The translations under genes were made by a program, and so were the position numbers. From NCBI GenBank assembly GCA_031761405.1, contig JASEVX010000008.1:37082903-37146902 (forward strand): a stretch of DNA of 64,000 nucleotides, in the 5' to 3' direction. Positions within the stretch are counted from its first letter, which is position 1; each line of letters begins with the position of its first letter. This stretch comes from Serripes groenlandicus (taxonomy: Eukaryota > Mollusca > Bivalvia > Cardiida > Cardiidae). Positions 59,418-64,000 of the stretch are shown here, piece by piece. The notes below the pieces were generated by a model, which made no database searches, was not told where the DNA came from, and saw only the letters and a list, made by a program, of their open reading frames with translations.

Positions 59418-59645
59418 TTGATTGATTGGGGTTTAACGCCGTTTTTAACATTTCTTCAGTCATATCACGGCGGCCAGTTCACCTACAAATGTATTTCCTG
59501 GTTTTCTCAAACCAGTACTCCTCACAACAATCTTCCCAAGCAACTGGCTGCGTTTCCACATAGACTTAGCCCATTGGTGAAAGACGAATGACGCATGTCG
59601 CATTGACTTTTGTCAAACGTCGGAAAGAAATTTGGCCGAATTTGT
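59418..59645 (-). repeat. tRNA-derived SINE body, inverted relative to 50.9 kb
   Basis: Minus-strand copy: tail ATTGATTGGGGTTTAACGCC at the left, CCATTGGTGAAAGACGAATG and CGCATGTCGCATTGACTTTT, ending at AATTTGGCCGAA. The tRNA head is largely missing. Confidence 0.75.
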
Positions 59646-59910
59646 CAACACATCCGAGTTATAACCGCAAGGTCATTATTTATTTTATTATTGAGAAGCT
59701 TCTAGCGATTTTGGGACTAAAATTATAATGTATATGCATTTGCGTTAATTGAAGACTCAACGTTCATCAACGTGTAATATAGTCCTAGATGTATCTGTTG
59801 ACAAATAAACTAGAAATGTAGTCTAAATAGGTTTTTGAAAATTAACCTTGACGACCGGTCCCGTTTCGTAGATACAATTAAATTGCAAATACTTAACAAA
59901 TACCATAATA

Positions 59911-61310
59911 TAATTGCAGTTACTTCAAAAGCACAGTGAATCGCTCGTTTTGATTGGTTCAAAACCGATCACGTGACTAAAAGGAATTGCGTTTATTTTC
60001 CAATAACTGCAATTGATCACATGACCAGTTCACGGAACTACTTTCGGAAAATACCTTTAATTTCGACAGTTAACCGTAAACAATGCCACAAATAATTATG
60101 CCGAGGTCATATTCAGCTTAATTTTTTAAAAGTAATAATAAATAACACTCATGAGATATTATATCTATCACATAAAGTGACTTATGAGGCGTATTTCGAT
60201 AAAAGTGTACTTAACGTTTACAATATTTCTAGATGAAATTTACGGGTTTTGGCGCCAAAGCGACTAACGTATGACGTCAAAACGCTAACGTGACGTCATT
60301 TTCCTAGTATTAGGTATTTTTCCTTGTATTAGATCATGTTATCGGCGTAAAGAACATAAAAAAGAGATCCCAATTTTCAATTTATATGTCCCTTTTCAAA
60401 CAATTCTTTCGATGAAAAATAGCTGTTTTTTTCTTAAACTGCAATTATAAGGGTTTAATGTATGTTTTGGTACAGTTATAAGAGTATAACACGAAATAGC
60501 CAAATTACACAGCTGACATAATGCCCTTCGGGCATTATTTGCTGAGTAATTAGGCAATTTCGTGTTATACTCTTATAACTGTACCAAAACATACATTAAA
60601 CCCTTTAATAATTGCAGTTGCTTCAAAAGCACAGTGAATCGCTCGTTTTGATTGGTTCAAAACCGATCACGTGACTAAAAGGAATTGCGTTTATTTTCCA
60701 ATAACTGCAATTGATCACATGACCAGTTCACGGAACTACTTTCGGAAAATACCTTTAATTTCGAGAGTTAACCGTAAACAATGCCACAAATAATTATGCC
60801 GAGGTCATATTCAGCTTAATTTTTTAAAAGTAATATTAAATAACACTCATGAGATATTATATCTATCACATAAAGTGACTTATGAGGCGTATTTCGATAA
60901 AAATGGACTTACCGTTTACAATATTTTTAGATGAAATTTACGGGTTTTGGCGCCAAAGCGACTAACGTATGACGTCAAAACGTTAACGTGACGTCATTTT
61001 CCTAGTATTAGGTAATTTTCCTAGTATTAGATCATGTTATCGGCGTAAAGAACATAAAAAAGAGATCCCAATTTTCAATTTATATGTCCCTTTTCAAACA
61101 ATTCTTTCGATGAAAAATAGCCGTTTTTTTCTTAAACTGCAATTATAAGGGTTTAATGTATGTTTTGGTACAGTTATAAGAGTATAACACGAAATAGCCA
61201 AATTACACAGCTGACATAATGCCCTTCGGGCATTATTTGCTGAGTAATTAGGCAATTTCGTGTTATACTCTTATAACTGTACCAAAACATACATTAAACC
61301 CTTTACCAAG
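59911..61310. repeat. 698-bp direct duplication, each copy ending in a hairpin
   Basis: TAATTGCAGTTACTTCAAAA starts at 59911 and TAATTGCAGTTGCTTCAAAA at 60609, offset 698. Copies differ at only a few positions. Each ends in an inverted repeat with arms GTATGTTTTGGTACAGTTAT, AAGAGTATAACACGAAAT around AATGCCCTTCGGGCATT (about 60457-60603 and 61153-61302). Each also contains GGCGCCAAAGCGACTAACGT and ACGTGACGTCATTTTCCTAG. No coding capacity. Confidence 0.9.
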
Positions 61311-62297
61311 CTGACGTTTTTTGACGCATCGAACCAGTCTTCTGTAATCAATACTTTATGAGTTGTCTCCGTCTGTAAAGCTTGGAGGTATAATCCGGCG
61401 TCCGGCCGGCTGTCTGCCTGAATGTGCATTCGTCCGTCCGTCATGGATTGCATGTATTGGTTAACACGTTGTTTCTGTATGGCAGATTTATTTCAAAGCG
61501 GTCACAATTATACCCGTGTGATCAGGAGAACGGCAAAGTACTAGGTACATAACTCTGGTCTGTTTTTTCAGTTATCTCCATTTGCCCTTATTTAGTTCAG
61601 CGATTGTCTCAATTAACTTTCATTGTATCAATTTCAAACTTGGTTTGTAGGTAACTTATGACTTACAGATTTGCAGTGCACCATTACCATAAATTTAGCA
61701 TGCTGCGTTTGGAGTGTGTATATTTTTGTCTTTCACTGTTCTCACTTATTATATGCAACACATGCGTTCCGTGAAATTCCCTTTTTCGTTAATGAGTGCT
61801 TCTCCAAGCTTTGTACTTCGTCAAATCTAATCTGTTTTTTAGGTGTTAACTCAATTTTTTAATTTCTTCGGTTATTGTCTCAATATATGTCCAATATATC
61901 AATTTAAGACTTGGTGTATAGGAACAATTGTGCAGTGCAAAAGAAACATAACTCTATCATGCTTTCGATCGTCTTTCATTTATCAGCATGATTACAATAT
62001 ACATTGTGGATCTTTAGTGATTTCTGAACTAGAAATATTTTAATTAAGGGTAGCTGCTCGGTGTTTTTTTGTCAATCTTTTGTCCTTCGATATTTTGTTT
62101 ATACAAGAAAAGGGTAAAACTTTGACAAATGAGGTATATGTTATTGGCAGGCAATATGTGTTGCTTCAAACATTTTTGGTTTGGTTTGTTTAAAGGTCAT
62201 TGTTTCATTGTTTCAACAATGTTTGTCCATATGATCTATGCCATATGTTTTCAACTTACATATGCCCCCTATACCATCAGCGCTTTCAGCGCTTTGA
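61311..62297. other. No gene seen before the second satellite block
   Basis: AT/T-rich sequence with short open frames only. Words such as TTGTCTCAAT(T/A)(A/T), CAATTT(C/A)A(A/G)ACTTGGT recur near 61605-61640 and 61878-61915, a weak internal duplication of about 270 bp. Ends in GCGCTTTCAGCGCTTTGATT just before the array resumes. Confidence 0.4.
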
Positions 62298-63675
62298 TTT
62301 TACCCAGGGATCATGAATAAGTGAACTGTTGCCGTAACATAACCTAGCCTAGAACTAGTTTGTTTAGGGAGCATGAATAAGTGAACTGTCGCCGTGATAT
62401 AACCTAGCCTAGTGCTAGTTTGTTTACCCAGGGATAAATGAATAAGTGAACTGTTGCCGTAACATAACCTAGCCTAATACTGGTTTGTTTACCAGGGGAT
62501 CATGAATAAGTTAATTGTTGCCGTAACATAACCTAGCCTAGTACTAGGTTGTTTACCCAGGGATCATGAATAAGTGAACTGTCGCCGTCATATAACCTAG
62601 CCTAGTACTAGTTTGTTTACCCAGGGATCACGAATAAGTGAACTGTCGCCGTGATATAACCTAGACTAGTACTAGTTTGTTTACCCAGGTATCATTAATA
62701 AGTGAACTGTCGCCGTGATATAACCTAGCCTAGTACTAGTTTGTTTACCCAGGTATCATGAATAAGTGAACTGTCGCCGTGATATAACCTTGCTTAGTAC
62801 TAGTTTGTTTAACCAGGGATGATGAATAAGTGAATTGTTGGCGTAACATAACCTAGCCTAGTACTAGTTTGTTTACCCAGAGATCACGAATAAGTGAACT
62901 GTCGCCGTGATATAACCTAGCCTAGTACTAGTTTGTTTACCCAGGGATCATGAATAAGTGAATTGTTGGCGTAACATAACCTAGCCTAGTACTAGTTTGT
63001 TTACCCAGGGATCATGAATAAGTGAACTGTCGCCGTGATATAACCTTGCCTAGTACTCGTTTGTTTACCCAGGGATCATTAATAAGTGAATTGTCGCCGT
63101 GATATAACCTTGCCTAGTACTAGTTTGTTTACCCAGGGATCATAAATAAGTGAACTGTCGCCGTGATATAACCTTGCCTAGTACTAGTTTGTTTACCCAG
63201 GGATCATTAATAAGTGAACTGTTGCCGTGATATAACCTAGTCTAGTACTAGTTTGTTTACCCAGGTATCATGAATAAGTGAACTGTCGCCGTGATATAAC
63301 ATAGCCTAGTACTAGTTTGTTTACCCAGGGATCATGAATAAGTGAATTGTTGGCGTAACATAACCTAGCCTAGAACTCGTTTGTTTACGCAGGGATCATG
63401 AATAAGTGAATTGTTGGCGTAACATAACCTAGCCTAGAACTCGTTTGTTTACCCAGGGATCATGAATAAGTGAATTGTTGGCGTAACATAACCTAGCCTA
63501 GTACTCGTTTGTTTACCCAGGGATCATGAATAAGTGAATTGTTGGCGTAACATAACCTAGCCTAAAACTAGTTTGTTTACGCAGGGATCATGAATAAATG
63601 AACTGTTGCCGTGATATAACCTAGCCTAGTACTAGTTTGTTTACCCAGGGATCATGAATAAGTGAATTGTTGCCA
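62298..63675 (+). repeat. 64-bp SINE-derived satellite array, second block (about 21 units)
   Basis: Same unit as 55.5-58.1 kb but with AGGGATCATGAATAAGTGAA and CTGTCGCCGTGATATAACCT as the main form and a subset with TTGTTGGCGTAACATAACCT. The first units match the variants at the end of the first block (AGGGAGCATGAATAAGTG). Confidence 0.95.
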
Positions 63676-63745
63676 TGATATAATTGAAATCAGGTTGAAA
63701 ACGGCAGATAAGAAATAATTGTGGAAAAAAGGAGAAATTGATCAT
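63676..63745 (+). repeat. SINE tail and MITE fragment joining the two satellites
   Basis: GATATAATTGAAATCAGGTT and GAAAACGGCAGATAAG followed by AATTGTGGAAAAAAGGAGAA and ATTGATCATGTACCAGG. Mirrors positions 5-85 with few changes. Confidence 0.75.
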
Positions 63746-64000
63746 GTACCAGGTATACTATAGTACATTATGACGTCTTGCATCGACAAACAATGTCGAC
63801 TAGATTAGTAACCTTTAGTCTGGTACCAGACGTACTATAGTACATTATGACGTCTTGCATCGACAAACAATGTCGACTAGATTAGTAACCTTTAGTCTGG
63901 TACCAGACGTACTATAGTACATTATGACGTCTTGCATCGACAAACAATGTCGACTAGATTAGTAACCTTTAGTCTGGTACCAGACGTACTATAGTACATT
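63746..64000. repeat. Start of a second 77-bp satellite array
   Basis: CATCGACAAACAATGTCGAC starts at 63781 and 63858, period 77. Units are of the TTGCATCGACAAACAATG type found as a single variant near 1980 in the left array. Continues beyond the window. Confidence 0.95.

Overview
Eukaryotic, AT-rich, intron-containing, repeat-saturated DNA. There is no operon structure, the only believable protein-coding signals are short spliced exons, and most of the window is tandem arrays, tRNA-derived SINEs, MITE-like palindromes and transposon relics. The repeat style (SINEs ending in AATCAATC tails, palindromic MITEs, diverged blocks of roughly 150 bp) suggests a mollusc, most likely a bivalve and possibly a dreissenid mussel. 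That placement is inference from style, not a database result.

Host genes: three gene bodies of one family, secreted GM2-activator-like ML-domain proteins. Gene A (minus strand) shows exon 3 at 2662-2838 and exon 2 at 6553-6741; its exon 4 would lie left of the window and exon 1 was not found. Gene B (plus strand, 31967-38830) is complete: signal-peptide exon, three ML-domain exons and a probable very small terminal exon. Gene C (minus strand) shows only its fourth exon at 54984-55120; its upstream exons would lie right of the window. The first and last hundred bases of the window carry the same composite junction (end of a 64-bp array, SINE tail, MITE fragment, start of a 77-bp array), so the window looks like about one period of a large tandem duplication of this gene region.

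Layout: 77-bp satellite (81-2468); gene A exons with MITE/SINE debris (2.5-8.4 kb); an almost continuous block of tandem arrays with periods 22, about 33, 54, 38 and 44 bp (8.5-22 kb); MITEs, SINEs, microsatellites and a diverged repeat of about 150 bp (22-31.9 kb); gene B with gag-like and MITE insertions (32-39 kb); a LINE relic; a 7.3-kb mobile element with long terminal inverted repeats carrying a Crypton-like tyrosine recombinase gene (40416-47725); a foldback element (48.2-49 kb); SINEs and MITEs (49-53 kb); a second 38-bp array (53.5-54.75 kb); gene C exon 4; a 64-bp satellite grown from the inside of a SINE (55.5-58.1 kb), a 4.2-kb block holding a 698-bp direct duplication, the rest of the 64-bp satellite (62.3-63.7 kb), and the start of another 77-bp array.

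Most notable: the recombinase-bearing element with 324-327-bp inverted termini (nine copies of a ~14-bp motif in each) and flanking CTCTC direct repeats, since Cryptons as classically described lack such termini; and the SINE-derived satellite together with the mirrored window ends.
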